A DNA stretch of 64,000 nt from Pseudomonas persica (GTDB lineage Bacteria; Pseudomonadota; Gammaproteobacteria; Pseudomonadales; Pseudomonadaceae), in contig NZ_OLKL01000025.1 in assembly GCF_900291015.1 (NCBI RefSeq), forward strand, positions 46,144 through 110,143. Direction: 5' to 3'. The translations under genes were made by a program, and so were the position numbers. Every line of letters begins with the position of its first letter. Position 1 is the stretch's first letter. Below are positions 19,117 to 27,804 of this stretch, piece by piece. The notes under the pieces were generated by a model. That model ran no database searches. It had not been told where the DNA came from and worked only from the letters and a program-made list of their open reading frames with translations.

Positions 19117-20566
19117 ATGCCAGCTGTTCAGGGAAGTGTTGCAACTGCATGCCCGCCACCGAGGGGCGCAACCGGCGTTGCTGGGCCTTGCCGGGCCATT
19201 CACCTATCAACAGTTGCTGGACGAGGTCGAGCAACGCCAGGCCTGGCTGAGCGCGCAGCCACCGGGCACCTTCGCCCTGGCCCTGGATAACGGCCCCGAG
19301 GCGCTGTTCTGGGACCTGGCGGCGCTGTTCGCGGCGCGCCCCATCGTCATCCTGCCGGCGTTTTTCAGCAGTGCCCAGCGGCGCCACTGCCTGGCACAGA
19401 GCGGGGCGCTGTTGGCGCTGGCCGATGAGGCCTTCGCTGACGACTTGCACGCCAGCGGCTTCAGTGCCGGTGAGCGCTTCTGGAGCCGCCAGCCGTCAGT
19501 CAGCGTGCCCTTGCCAGCGGGTACCGCGAAGATTACCTACACCTCCGGCAGCACCGGTGCACCCAAGGGCGTATGCCTGAGCGCCGATGCGATGCTGCGG
19601 GTAGCGCGTGAACTGGAGGCCGCCAGCCGGCCTACGGCACCAGGCAAGTACCTGGCGGTCCTGCCGCTGGCGGTGCTGCTGGAAAACCTGGGCCTGTACG
19701 CGGCCCTGCTGGCCGGGGCGAGCATTGCCTTGTACCCGCAGGCGCAGTTGGGTTTTCGCGGTGCCAGTCAGGTCGACTTCAAGCAATTGCTGGGCGCCAT
19801 CGCCTTGAGCGGTGCCGAAAGCCTGATCCTGGTGCCGCAACTGCTGCTTGGCTTGGTCACCGCCATCGAACGCGGCCTGATGCGGGTTGGCCCGTTGCGC
19901 TTCGTGGCGGTGGGCGGCGCACGGGTGGCGCCGAGTTTGCTGGCCCGTGCCGAGGCCGTCGGGCTGCCGGTGTTCGAGGGCTACGGCTTGTCCGAATGCG
20001 CCTCGGTGGTATGCCTCAACCGCCCTGGCGGCCAGCGCCCGGGCAGTGTCGGGCGGCCGCTGCCGCATGTACAGGTGCGCATTGCCGAAGATGGCGAGGT
20101 GCAGGTGGCCGGCTCGGCGTTGCTCGGCTACCTGGGCGAGCCAGCCTTCAGCGAACCGTGGTTGTCGACCGGTGACCTGGGGCACTTCGACAGCGACGGC
20201 TTCCTGTACCTGGCCGGGCGCAAGAAGCACCAGTACAGCACCAGCTTCGGGCGCAACGTCAACCCCGAGTGGGTCGAGGCCGAACTGACCCAGGGCGGGG
20301 TGATCGCCCAGGCGTTCGTCCACGGCGAGGGCCTGGAGCACAACCTGGCGCTGGTATGGCCGCTGGACCCGCAGGCCGATGATCACACCCTGGAACGGGC
20401 CGTCCGCCAGGCCAATGCCGGGCTGCCGGACTATGCCCGGGTACATGCCTGGCGGCGCCTGCCCGAGCCCTTGAGTGCCGCCGGGCAAACCCTGACCGCC
20501 AACGGCCGGCCACGCCGCGAACAGATCCTGCGGTGTTACCAGTCCCTGTTATCCGATCTTCAATGA
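19106..20566 (+). CDS. AMP-binding acyl ligase (acyl-CoA/acyl-AMP synthetase family)
   Basis: 486 residues of the adenylate-forming (ANL) superfamily: P-loop TYTSGSTGAPKG near 150, GYGLSE near 294, STGDLGHFDSDGFLYLAGRKK near 353-373 and a shortened C-terminal subdomain. It likely activates a carboxylic (fatty) acid as the acyl-adenylate and perhaps the CoA thioester, feeding the neighbouring enzymes. No carrier-protein domain is fused. ATG 19106 follows CAGGAGG inside the end of the previous gene, so translation is coupled. The C-terminal domain lysine is hard to assign by eye. Confidence 0.85.
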   Translation: MPHECQLFREVLQLHARHRGAQPALLGLAGPFTYQQLLDEVEQRQAWLSAQPPGTFALALDNGPEALFWDLAALFAARPIVILPAFFSSAQRRHCLAQSGALLALADEAFADDLHASGFSAGERFWSRQPSVSVPLPAGTAKITYTSGSTGAPKGVCLSADAMLRVARELEAASRPTAPGKYLAVLPLAVLLENLGLYAALLAGASIALYPQAQLGFRGASQVDFKQLLGAIALSGAESLILVPQLLLGLVTAIERGLMRVGPLRFVAVGGARVAPSLLARAEAVGLPVFEGYGLSECASVVCLNRPGGQRPGSVGRPLPHVQVRIAEDGEVQVAGSALLGYLGEPAFSEPWLSTGDLGHFDSDGFLYLAGRKKHQYSTSFGRNVNPEWVEAELTQGGVIAQAFVHGEGLEHNLALVWPLDPQADDHTLERAVRQANAGLPDYARVHAWRRLPEPLSAAGQTLTANGRPRREQILRCYQSLLSDLQ

Positions 20567-20580
20567 CCCACGAGGTTGCC

Positions 20581-21261
20581 ATGCTTTTCTTCGATATGCT
20601 GCAACAGGAAACCGCCGACGAGCGTACGGCATTGTTCAGCGTCCCGGTCATCCGTGACGCGCTGGCCGGCAAGGCCAGCCTCGAGGCCTATGTGGCCTTT
20701 CTCACCCAGGCCTATCACCACGTGCGGCACACCGTGCCGTTGATGATGGCCTGCGGGGCCCGTTTGCCGGTGCGGCTGGAGTGGCTGCGCGGCGCAGTGT
20801 GCGAGTACATCGAGGAGGAGTACGGCCATGAGCGCTGGATTCTCGATGACATCGCCGCCTGCGGAGGTGACCCGCACCAAGTGGCGGGCGGCCGCCCGGC
20901 ATTGCCCATCGAGTTGATGGTGGCATTTCTCTACGACCAGATTGCCCGTGGCAACCCGGTCGGATTGTTCGGCATGGTCAATGTGCTCGAAGGCACCAGC
21001 ATTGCCCTGGCGACCCAGGCTGCCGGTACCCTGCAGAGCAGCCTTGGCCTGCCGGACCAGGCGTTCAGCTACCTGAGTTCCCACGGCGCCCTGGACCAGG
21101 ACCACATGGCCACTTACCGTGGCCTGATGAACCGTCTGGACCAGCCCGAGGACCAGCAGGCGGTAATCCACGCCGCCAAGGTGGTGTATCGCCTGTACAC
21201 CGCCATGTTCGAAGGGCTGCCGCGTGCCACGCAGCGGGAGGCACAGCATGCGCTTGCCTGA
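20581..21261 (+). CDS. TenA/heme-oxygenase-like di-iron oxidase (HDO) candidate
   Basis: 226 residues, all-helical, resembling TenA-like and iron-containing redox proteins. Candidate metal ligands follow the order seen in UndA-type oxidases: Glu80-x2-His83 (EEEYGHE), Glu137 (NVLEGTS) and His168/Asp172 or His175 (SSHGALDQDH). The Glu-to-Glu spacing of 57 is close to UndA's 58 as I recall it. UndA turns fatty acids into 1-alkenes; other HDOs do N-oxygenation or C-C cleavage. I prefer ATG 20581, behind CGAGG; an alternative ATG at 20563 overlaps the ligase stop. Function inferred from ligand pattern and context. Confidence 0.72.
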   Translation: MLFFDMLQQETADERTALFSVPVIRDALAGKASLEAYVAFLTQAYHHVRHTVPLMMACGARLPVRLEWLRGAVCEYIEEEYGHERWILDDIAACGGDPHQVAGGRPALPIELMVAFLYDQIARGNPVGLFGMVNVLEGTSIALATQAAGTLQSSLGLPDQAFSYLSSHGALDQDHMATYRGLMNRLDQPEDQQAVIHAAKVVYRLYTAMFEGLPRATQREAQHALA

Positions 21262-22054
21262 TTGCGTGGCGGTGCTCACCGGTGCCAGCGGTGGCATCGG
21301 CCTGGAACTGGCGGACCAACTGTGCAGCGCCGGCGCCCGGGTGCTGGCGGTAAGCCGGCAGCAGGGCAAGCTGGCCGGGCTGATGGCGCGCTACCCCGGA
21401 CAACTGCGTTGGCAGCAGGCCGACCTGCGCAGCGCCGAAGGCCGCCGCGACGTGCTGGAAGCGGCGCGGGCGATGGGCTGTTGCAACCTGTTGATCAACG
21501 CCGCCGGGGTCAACCGCTTCGCCTTGCTTGAACAGATGGACGAGGCGGCCCTGGACGAGTTGTTCGACCTCAACATCAAGGCCGCCGTGCAGCTCACTCG
21601 CCTGTGCCTGCCGCTGCTGCGCGAGCAGCCCAGTGCGCTGGTGGTGAACGTGGGTTCGATCTACGGCTCGATCGGCTACCCGGGCTATGCCACCTACTGC
21701 GCCAGCAAGTTTGCCTTGCGCGGCTTTTCCGAGGCGCTGCGCCGCGAGCTGGCCGACACCTCGGTGAACGTGTTGTATGCCGCACCGCGCACCACCCGCA
21801 CGGCGATGAACAGCAGCGCCGCGCAGGCCCTGAACCAGGCGCTGAAGGTGGGCGTCGATGACCCGCAGGATGTCGCCCGGGCAGTGCTCGCCGCGGTGCA
21901 GGCCGAGCGCAGCGAACTGTACCTGGGTTGGCCGGAAAAACTTTTCGTGCGCCTTAACGGCATGCTGCCGGGCGTGGTCGACCGCGCCCTGCGCAAGCAA
22001 TTGCCGCTGATCCGCCGCTACAGCAACTGGCACAGCAAGGAGTCGAGCAAATGA
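21248..22054 (+). CDS. Short-chain dehydrogenase/reductase (SDR)
   Basis: 268 residues, classical SDR: TGASGGIG at 11-18 (NADP/NAD binding), NAAG at 84-87, catalytic Ser137, Tyr150 and Lys154 (YCASK). The C-terminal tail (LYLGWPEKLFVRLNGMLPGVVDRAL) resembles SDRs acting on lipid-like substrates and may contact membrane. Probably reduces a keto or oxidises a hydroxy group in the operon's product. ATG 21248 follows CGGGAGG, overlaps the upstream stop by 14 bp, and its own stop overlaps the next start by 4 bp. Confidence 0.87.
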   Translation: MRLPDCVAVLTGASGGIGLELADQLCSAGARVLAVSRQQGKLAGLMARYPGQLRWQQADLRSAEGRRDVLEAARAMGCCNLLINAAGVNRFALLEQMDEAALDELFDLNIKAAVQLTRLCLPLLREQPSALVVNVGSIYGSIGYPGYATYCASKFALRGFSEALRRELADTSVNVLYAAPRTTRTAMNSSAAQALNQALKVGVDDPQDVARAVLAAVQAERSELYLGWPEKLFVRLNGMLPGVVDRALRKQLPLIRRYSNWHSKESSK

Positions 22055-22692
22055 AGCGCCTGATACTGGCCAGTCTGCTGGCCATCGCCCCGTTCACCTG
22101 GGCCCTCGACCAGAACGGCACCCAGCAACTCAATGCCATCCAGCAGCGTTGGGCGGTGATCCGCTACAACCTGCCCGAAGCCCAGCGTGCCGGGGCGTTC
22201 GAGGCCCTGGCGGAACAGTCGGCGGCGTTGGTGCAGCAGCACCCTGGCTCGGCCGAACCGCTGATCTGGGACGGCATCGTCAACAGCAGCTGGGCCGGTG
22301 CCACCGGCGGGCTGGGCGCGCTGGGCAAGGTCAAGGCTGCCCGCGCCAGCCTGGAAAAGGCCCTGGCCATGGACCCCAAGGCGCTGCAGGGCTCGGCTTA
22401 CACCAGCCTGGGCGCACTGTACGACCAGGTGCCCGGCTGGCCGTTGAGCTTCGGTGACCAGGCCAAGGCCGAAGCCATGCTGCGCCAGGCGTTGGCGATC
22501 AACCCCGATGGTATCGACAGCAACTACTTCTGGGCCGATCATCTGTACCGGCAGAACCGTTACGACGAAGCCCGCGCCGCTTTGCAAAAGGCGTTGCAGG
22601 CACCGCCCCGGCCCGGGCGGGAACTGGCGGACCAGGGCCGCCGCGGTGAAATAGCTGCTTTACTCAAAGCGATCAAGGACAAACAGGATTGA
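22051..22692 (+). CDS. Exported TPR-like protein
   Basis: 213 residues. A signal peptide (MKRLILASLLAIAPFTWA-LD) is followed by about four helical hairpin repeats with TPR-like spacing (ARASLEKALAMDPKAL, AEAMLRQALAINPDG, YDEARAALQKALQAP). Likely periplasmic scaffold or partner protein; a conserved aromatic pair NYFWADHLYRQ precedes the last repeat. It starts in an ATGA overlap with the SDR stop and ends 2 bp before the response regulator start. Role in the pathway is unknown; it could assist export or sensing of the product. Confidence 0.75.
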   Translation: MKRLILASLLAIAPFTWALDQNGTQQLNAIQQRWAVIRYNLPEAQRAGAFEALAEQSAALVQQHPGSAEPLIWDGIVNSSWAGATGGLGALGKVKAARASLEKALAMDPKALQGSAYTSLGALYDQVPGWPLSFGDQAKAEAMLRQALAINPDGIDSNYFWADHLYRQNRYDEARAALQKALQAPPRPGRELADQGRRGEIAALLKAIKDKQD

Positions 22693-22694
22693 GC

Positions 22695-23357
22695 ATGCGC
22701 CTGCTGCTGGTTGAAGATGACGCTGCGTTGGGGGAAGGTATCTGTGACGGCCTGCGCCGCGAGGGCTATACCCTCGACTGGCTGCAGGATGGCGCCAGCG
22801 CCCTGCATGCCCTGTGCCACGAGGAGTTCGACCTGGCCATCCTCGACCTGGGCTTGCCGCGCCTGGACGGCATCGAGCTGCTGCGGCGTCTGCGCGCGGC
22901 CGGCAAGAGCCTGCCGGTGCTGGTGCTGACCGCCCGCGACGCCACCGACGACCGCATCGCCGGGCTGGATGCCGGCGCCGACGACTACCTGGTGAAACCC
23001 TTCGACCTCAACGAACTCAAGGCCCGCTTGCGGGCTTTGTTGCGGCGCAGCAGTGGCCGTGCGCGGGTGTTGATCGAGCACGCCGGGGTATGCCTGGACC
23101 CGGTCAGCCAACAGGTGCACTACCAGGGCCAGCCGGTGGTACTCACGCCCAAGGAATACCTGCTGCTGCACGAGTTGCTGGCCCAGCCGGGCAAGGTGTT
23201 CACTCGCGAACGCCTGACCCAGTTGCTGTATGGCTGGGATGAAGAGCCGGAGAGCAATACCCTGGAAGTGAACATCTACCACCTGCGCAAGAAGCTGTTC
23301 AACGGCCTGATCCGTACCGTGCGCGGTATCGGCTACCTGGTGGAAGGCAAGGCATGA
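22695..23357 (+). CDS. OmpR-family response regulator (QseB/PmrA-like)
   Basis: 220 residues. Receiver domain (1-~118) with acidic pocket Glu7/Asp8/Asp9 and phospho-acceptor Asp51 in LAILDLGLPRLDG, then Lys in DDYLVKPFDL. C-terminal winged helix (~125-218; LTPKEYLLLHELLAQPGKVF, ending RTVRGIGYLVEG). Closest in style to QseB/PmrA. ATG 22695, with a possible TTG six bases earlier. The DNA-binding type fits the 11-bp direct repeat at 18373-18392, so it probably controls this operon. Stop overlaps the kinase start (ATGA). Confidence 0.9.
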   Translation: MRLLLVEDDAALGEGICDGLRREGYTLDWLQDGASALHALCHEEFDLAILDLGLPRLDGIELLRRLRAAGKSLPVLVLTARDATDDRIAGLDAGADDYLVKPFDLNELKARLRALLRRSSGRARVLIEHAGVCLDPVSQQVHYQGQPVVLTPKEYLLLHELLAQPGKVFTRERLTQLLYGWDEEPESNTLEVNIYHLRKKLFNGLIRTVRGIGYLVEGKA

Positions 23358-24721
23358 GCTCGCTGCGCCAACGCACATTGTGGCGGGTGATGCTGCTGTT
23401 GCTGGTCGGCAGCGGCTTGCTGGCGCTGTACAACTACCACGACAGCCGCCACGAAATTAACGAGGTGTACGACGCCCACCTGGCGCAAAATGCCCGGCTA
23501 CTGCAGGGCATCTTGAGTCTGCCGGTGCAGGAGCAGAGCCGTGGCGAGTTGTATCGCGCCTTCGACGAGGCCTTGAGCAAGGCCGGGCACCACAAGGTGG
23601 GGCACCGCTACGAGAGCAAGCTGGCCTTCCAGGTATGGGCCGACGACGACGGCTTGCTGGTACACACGCCCAGCGCCCCGCAGTTGGGGCAGCCGCCTCG
23701 GACTCCGGGGTTTGCCGACATGGTGGTGGATGGGCGCCGTTGGCGCAGTTTCGTCTTGCCGGTGCCGGAAAAACACTGGGTGATCTGGGTGGGCGAGCGT
23801 AACGACGTGCGTGACGACCTGATCGAGCGCATCGTGCGGCACACGCTGTTGCCATTCCTGTTCGGCAGCCTGGCCCTGGCCTTGCTGGTGTGGGCGGCCA
23901 TTGGCTGGGGGCTGCGGCCGTTGCAGAACATGGCCAGGGTGATCCGTGCCCGCCACGCCGAGTCACTCGAGCCGTTGCAACTGGTACCGCTGCCGAAGGA
24001 ACTGGAACCGATGCAGGCGGCGATCAACCGTCTGCTCGGGCAGATCGACGATCTGCTGCGCCGCGAGCACCGTTTCATCGCCGACGCCGCCCACGAGATG
24101 CGCACGCCCTTGGCCGTCCTGCGCCTGCATGCGCAGAACGCCCTCAATGCGGCCAGCGATGCCGAGCGGGACAAGGCTCTGCAGTTCCTGATGGGCGGTG
24201 TCGACCGCCTTGCCCGGGTAGTCAACCAGCTGTTGACCCTGGCCCGCCTGGAGCCCCGGCCAGGCCGGCGTGACTGGCCGCAGGTGGACCTGGAGGGTGT
24301 GGTGGCCGAGACCCTGGCCGAGCTGACCCCTTGGATTCTGGAGCGCGGGCTGGAGCCTTCGCTGGACATCGCCGCCGGCGACTACCACGTGCACACCGAC
24401 GCTGGCGCGCTGAGCATTGCCTTGCAGAACCTGGTTACCAATGCCGTGGACCATTCGCCGGTGGGCGGTCGGGTCACCGTGACGCTGCAGCGCGAAGGGC
24501 AGGCCCTGCTGGTCAGCGTCGACGACGAAGGGCCGGGCATCGCCGCGGCCGACCAACAGCGAGTATTCGAGCGTTTCTATAGCAAGGGCTCGGCCAATGG
24601 TGCCGGGCTGGGGTTATCGATTGTCAGCACCATCATCACGCGCCTGGGCGGCAGCGTGCAGTTGCGCAACCAGCTACCGTGCGGGTTGCGCGCAACCCTG
24701 CGCCTGCCCGTGGGGCCGTGA
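23354..24721 (+). CDS. Sensor histidine kinase (QseC-like)
   Basis: 455 residues. Membrane segment at about 12-29, periplasmic loop of about 130 residues (a small alpha/beta sensor typical of QseC/PmrB relatives), second segment about 165-185, HAMP-like linker, H-box DAAHEMRTPLA with His247, N-box QNLVTNAVDHS, then DDEGPGIA and GAGLGLSI in the ATPase domain. Partner of the preceding regulator; the signal is unknown but may be the product or substrate of the five upstream genes. The operon ends here, 6 bp before a convergent VOC gene. Confidence 0.9.
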   Translation: MSSLRQRTLWRVMLLLLVGSGLLALYNYHDSRHEINEVYDAHLAQNARLLQGILSLPVQEQSRGELYRAFDEALSKAGHHKVGHRYESKLAFQVWADDDGLLVHTPSAPQLGQPPRTPGFADMVVDGRRWRSFVLPVPEKHWVIWVGERNDVRDDLIERIVRHTLLPFLFGSLALALLVWAAIGWGLRPLQNMARVIRARHAESLEPLQLVPLPKELEPMQAAINRLLGQIDDLLRREHRFIADAAHEMRTPLAVLRLHAQNALNAASDAERDKALQFLMGGVDRLARVVNQLLTLARLEPRPGRRDWPQVDLEGVVAETLAELTPWILERGLEPSLDIAAGDYHVHTDAGALSIALQNLVTNAVDHSPVGGRVTVTLQREGQALLVSVDDEGPGIAAADQQRVFERFYSKGSANGAGLGLSIVSTIITRLGGSVQLRNQLPCGLRATLRLPVGP

Positions 24722-24727
24722 ACAGCG

Positions 24728-25114
24728 CTAGTGCTTTTGGGCGATCTGGATCAGGTTGCCGCAGGTGTCGTCAAACACCGCCACGGTGACCGGCCCCATG
24801 GGGGTGGGCGGCTGGGTGAACTGCACACCCGCAGCGCACAGCCGGGTGTATTCGGCCTTGATGTCACGCACGCCGAACGAGGTAGCGGGGATGCCGTCCT
24901 GTTTGAGCGCGGCCTTGTACGCCCTGGCTGCCGGATGAACGTCGGGCTCCAGCAGCAGCTCGACACCGTTGGGGTCGTTGGGCGAGGTGAGGGTCAGCCA
25001 GCGGTGTCGGCCCATGGGGATGTCATGCTTGGGCTCGAAACCGAGTACGTAGTGGTAGAAAGCCAAGGCTTTGGCCTGGTCGTCGACGAGGATGCTGGTG
25101 ACCACGATCTTCAT
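24728..25114 (-). CDS. VOC family protein
   Basis: 128 residues, one glyoxalase/bleomycin-resistance-type domain: SILVDDQAKALAFYHYVLGF, LTSPNDPNGVELLLEP, ending VFDDTCGNLIQIAQK. It lacks a clear N-terminal metal His (the first strand reads IVVTSILVDD), so it may bind rather than convert its ligand, as in several small VOC proteins. Single gene, convergent with the kinase gene. The upstream region 25115-25293 contains no recognisable feature apart from its presumed promoter. Confidence 0.82.
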   Translation of the reverse strand: MKIVVTSILVDDQAKALAFYHYVLGFEPKHDIPMGRHRWLTLTSPNDPNGVELLLEPDVHPAARAYKAALKQDGIPATSFGVRDIKAEYTRLCAAGVQFTQPPTPMGPVTVAVFDDTCGNLIQIAQKH

Positions 25115-25293
25115 AAGCGCACACCCTATGCCTGGAGCCGATGAGTACTAGTAAAGACAATCAGGGGTATTTGACCAGCGGGCCTTGCTGTGCTGACAGA
25201 ACGCCTCTGCGTGGGCAAAGTTCCAGATGGGTTGGTGGCGCAACGGTCTGTAGCGTTGATCGGGCCACACAACCCAACCCAGGAGTGAACCCC

Positions 25294-25479
25294 ATGCAAG
25301 AAGAACCGATGAACGAACTGCCAGACACTCTCGGCGACGATAAGTTGGAAAATGCAGAGCCTCAGGTGAAGCTGTCCAGGCACAAGCGTGGAGTAGGGCC
25401 TGTGTGCGGCATGCCCTGCGCGCCAGGGCACAAACTGATCGGTGATGACTGTGTCGTCGCGAATATCGATTTCGAGTAA
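25294..25479 (+). CDS. Small Cys-containing peptide, 61 aa
   Basis: ATG 25294 follows AGGAG with good spacing; a second ATG (25309) is possible. The first ~35 residues are acidic and polar (MNELPDTLGDDKLENAE), then a basic hinge SRHKRG, then a C-terminal part with cysteines spaced C-x3-C-x10-C (VCGMPCAPG...GDDC) and an end rich in small residues. No signal peptide. The leader/hinge/Cys-core look would fit a precursor peptide or a small metal- or disulfide-binding protein. No modification or export gene is adjacent. Function unknown; family not recognised. Confidence 0.55.
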   Translation: MQEEPMNELPDTLGDDKLENAEPQVKLSRHKRGVGPVCGMPCAPGHKLIGDDCVVANIDFE

Positions 25480-25488
25480 AGCAAAAGG

Positions 25489-25507
25489 GGGGGCGCACGG
25501 CGTCCCC
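25489..25507. terminator. Hairpin after the small peptide gene
   Basis: Eight-pair stem (25489-25496 with 25500-25507, one G-U) and a 3-base loop, 10 bp past the stop. The T-run is on the minus strand only (four bases), so as a plus-strand terminator it is weak. It may simply protect the small transcript's 3' end. Confidence 0.35.
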
Positions 25508-25629
25508 TCGTAAAAACCTGCTCAAGCCATAGGTAAATCCTTCATTACCCAACCCCCACCCAGCCGCTGCCAAGGGTAAAGTGACAGGCATGATCCCAGC
25601 GCGCCCAGACCGGCGTCAGAGAGGTGCCC

Positions 25630-26535
25630 GTGGCGGCCTACACATTGCGACAACTCAAGTACTTCGTCACCACCGTGGAGGCCGGCAGTGTGGCCGAGGC
25701 TTCACGCCAGCTGTACATCGCCCAGCCGTCCATCTCCACGGCCATCAAGAGCCTGGAGGAAAGCTTCGGCGTGCAGCTGTTCATCCGCCACCACGCCCAG
25801 GGCGTGTCGCTGACGCCCAGCGGCAAGCGTTTCTATGCCAAGACCAAGTCGCTGCTGCAGATGGCCCACGAATTCGAGCAGAATGCCCTGGCCGACAACG
25901 ACACCGTGGCCGGGCAAATCGACATCGGCTGCTTCGAAACCGTGGCACCACTGTACCTGCCGCGGCTGATCGCCGGCTTTCGCCAGCGTTACCCGGGGGT
26001 GGATATCCGCCTGCGCGATGGCGAGCAGCAGGACCTGATCCAGGGTCTGACCGCCGGTACCTTCGACCTGGCGTTTCTCTACGACCATGACCTGGACGGC
26101 ACCATCGAGGCCGAGCCGCTGATGTCGCCGCAAAAGCCCTATGTGCTGCTGCCCGAGAACCACCGCTTCGCCGGCCAGGCCCAGGTGTCGCTGCGCGACC
26201 TGTGCCCGGAGCCGATGATCCTGCTGGACGTTGCCCCCAGCCGCACCTACTTCGTCAGCTTGTTCAACGAAATGGGCCTGACGCCCAACATTGTCTTCAG
26301 TTCGCCGTCGATCGAAATGGTGCGTGGGATGGTCGGGCAGGGCTTCGGCTTTTCGCTGCTGGTGACGCGGCCGCATTCGGAGTACACCTACGACGGGCAA
26401 CGCCTGGCCATGCTGGATATCGCCGAGCCAGTGGCGCTGTCAGGGTTGGCGGCAGCGTGGTTGAAGCGGGTGCAACTGACCAAGCCGGCGCAGCTGTTCG
26501 TCGAGTTCTGCCGGGAAGAACTGGCCAGGTTCTGA
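25630..26535 (+). CDS. LysR-family transcriptional regulator
   Basis: 301 residues. N-terminal winged helix LRQLKYFVTTVEAGSVAEASRQLYIAQPSISTAIKSLE, then the co-inducer domain beginning near GQIDIGCFETVAPLYLPRL with the usual LAFLYDHDL. I choose GTG 25630, with AGAGAGG upstream; an in-frame GTG at 25624 is too near that site. No divergent partner: the upstream neighbour is the small peptide gene on the same strand, which may be its target. The ligand cannot be predicted. Confidence 0.87.
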   Translation: MAAYTLRQLKYFVTTVEAGSVAEASRQLYIAQPSISTAIKSLEESFGVQLFIRHHAQGVSLTPSGKRFYAKTKSLLQMAHEFEQNALADNDTVAGQIDIGCFETVAPLYLPRLIAGFRQRYPGVDIRLRDGEQQDLIQGLTAGTFDLAFLYDHDLDGTIEAEPLMSPQKPYVLLPENHRFAGQAQVSLRDLCPEPMILLDVAPSRTYFVSLFNEMGLTPNIVFSSPSIEMVRGMVGQGFGFSLLVTRPHSEYTYDGQRLAMLDIAEPVALSGLAAAWLKRVQLTKPAQLFVEFCREELARF

Positions 26536-26583
26536 AACGGGCACGCCATGCTTCCTCCTGTCGTGGCATGGCGTGCCTGTTGC

Positions 26584-27057
26584 TCAGGGGTTGACCTGAT
26601 AGCCGCGCCCTTGCAGGCACCCGGCGTAGGCACTGGCATGGGCCTGGGCTTTCGCGTCGTCCTGGCCGCGTCGGTCCTGACGGCGGTCCTGACGCTGGCG
26701 CATGCCACCGACCGCAGCACCGGCGGCGGCCACTTCACCGGCGCGGTTCTGCCGGTATTGCTGCTTGGCATCGTCACCGACCCGGTCATACAACTCGTCG
26801 TGCTGGTTGCCGCGCACCTGCGCGCCTGCCGCACCGGCAACCGCGCCGGCAGCGGCACCGCGCACGCGGCCACCGACATGGGGGTCGCTGGAGGTCGCGG
26901 CGCTGTTCGCGGCATTGGTCGCGACGGTAGTGCAATCATTGATATCCAGTTGCATCTGCTGGCTGCTCTGGCCCTTGAGCGGCACCACCGACTGCGCCTG
27001 GGCTGTCGATGCCGCGTACAGCAGCACCAGCAGGTAACTCCACGTGAACCTACGCAT
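26584..27057 (-). CDS. Exported glycine-zipper protein
   Basis: 157 residues. Signal peptide MRRFTWSYLLVLLYAASTAQA, then a mature part with a glycine-zipper core (GGRVRGAAAGAVAGAAGAQV, ~70-90) and a highly charged Gln/Arg/Asp segment (RQRQDRRQDRRGQ), ending with a short Cys-bearing region. Gly-zipper proteins of this sort sit in the envelope and can insert into or associate with membranes. ATG 27057 follows TGGAGG. Convergent with the LysR gene, divergent from the pqi operon. Confidence 0.75.
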   Translation of the reverse strand: MRRFTWSYLLVLLYAASTAQAQSVVPLKGQSSQQMQLDINDCTTVATNAANSAATSSDPHVGGRVRGAAAGAVAGAAGAQVRGNQHDELYDRVGDDAKQQYRQNRAGEVAAAGAAVGGMRQRQDRRQDRRGQDDAKAQAHASAYAGCLQGRGYQVNP

Positions 27058-27207
27058 GGCACACCTCCAGCGGGCGGGATCCCGCTTCACAGGATAGTTC
27101 GCCTGTGCTGCAGTGGATGGCAGTTTTGCCCAAATGGTCTAAACCGGATATCAAGCGTTGCTCGCCAGCGTATCCTGGCCCGGATCCGGGCTACTTGTGG
27201 ACGCACC

Positions 27208-27804
27208 ATGAGCCAGACCCAGCACCTGATCATCTGTGAGTACTGCGACACGGTGTACCACCGTGCGCCGCTGCTCAAGCACCAGCGCGCCGTTTGCCAG
27301 CGCTGTGGCGGCGTGCTGTACCGGCACACCTCGCTGACCGTGCAGCAGCGGCTGGCCCTGAGTGTGACGGGTGGCATCCTGCTGGTGTTCGCCAACTTCT
27401 ACCCGGTGATGACAATCGGCATGCAAGGGCTGACCCACTCGGCGACATTATGGGACTCGGTGCAGATCCTCAGCCACGGCAGTATCACCTTCATCGCCCT
27501 GGTCATGGCCTTGTCGATCATCTTTGCCCCGGTGCTGCAGATTACCGTGTTGTGCTGGCTATTGAGTTTCGCCCTGGCCGGCCAGCGCGCCCCCGGTTTT
27601 GCCCTGTGCATGCGCAGCCTGGAAAGCCTGCGGCCATGGAGCATGCTGGAGGTATGCCTGCTGGGGGCGATGGTGGCGGTGATCAAGCTGGCGGGGTTGC
27701 TCGATGTGATCCCCGGCATCGGCTTGCTGGCCCTGGCCGCGCTGAGCATGCTGATTATCCATATCGCCGGCAAGGACATCCGCGACTTGTGGGAACAGGT
27801 ATGA
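27208..27804 (+). CDS. pqiA: Paraquat-inducible protein A, first half (LetA/PqiA family)
   Basis: 198 residues: an N-terminal zinc-ribbon with two Cys pairs (CEYCDTVY and CQRCGGVLY), then four membrane segments (from about 50). In E. coli PqiA both halves are fused in one ~417-residue protein; here each half is its own gene, as in many Pseudomonas. With PqiB and PqiC it forms an envelope-spanning lipid transport system; the A subunit is the inner-membrane part. Start ATG 27208 has only a weak ribosome site. Stop overlaps the next start (ATGA). Confidence 0.9.
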   Translation: MSQTQHLIICEYCDTVYHRAPLLKHQRAVCQRCGGVLYRHTSLTVQQRLALSVTGGILLVFANFYPVMTIGMQGLTHSATLWDSVQILSHGSITFIALVMALSIIFAPVLQITVLCWLLSFALAGQRAPGFALCMRSLESLRPWSMLEVCLLGAMVAVIKLAGLLDVIPGIGLLALAALSMLIIHIAGKDIRDLWEQV

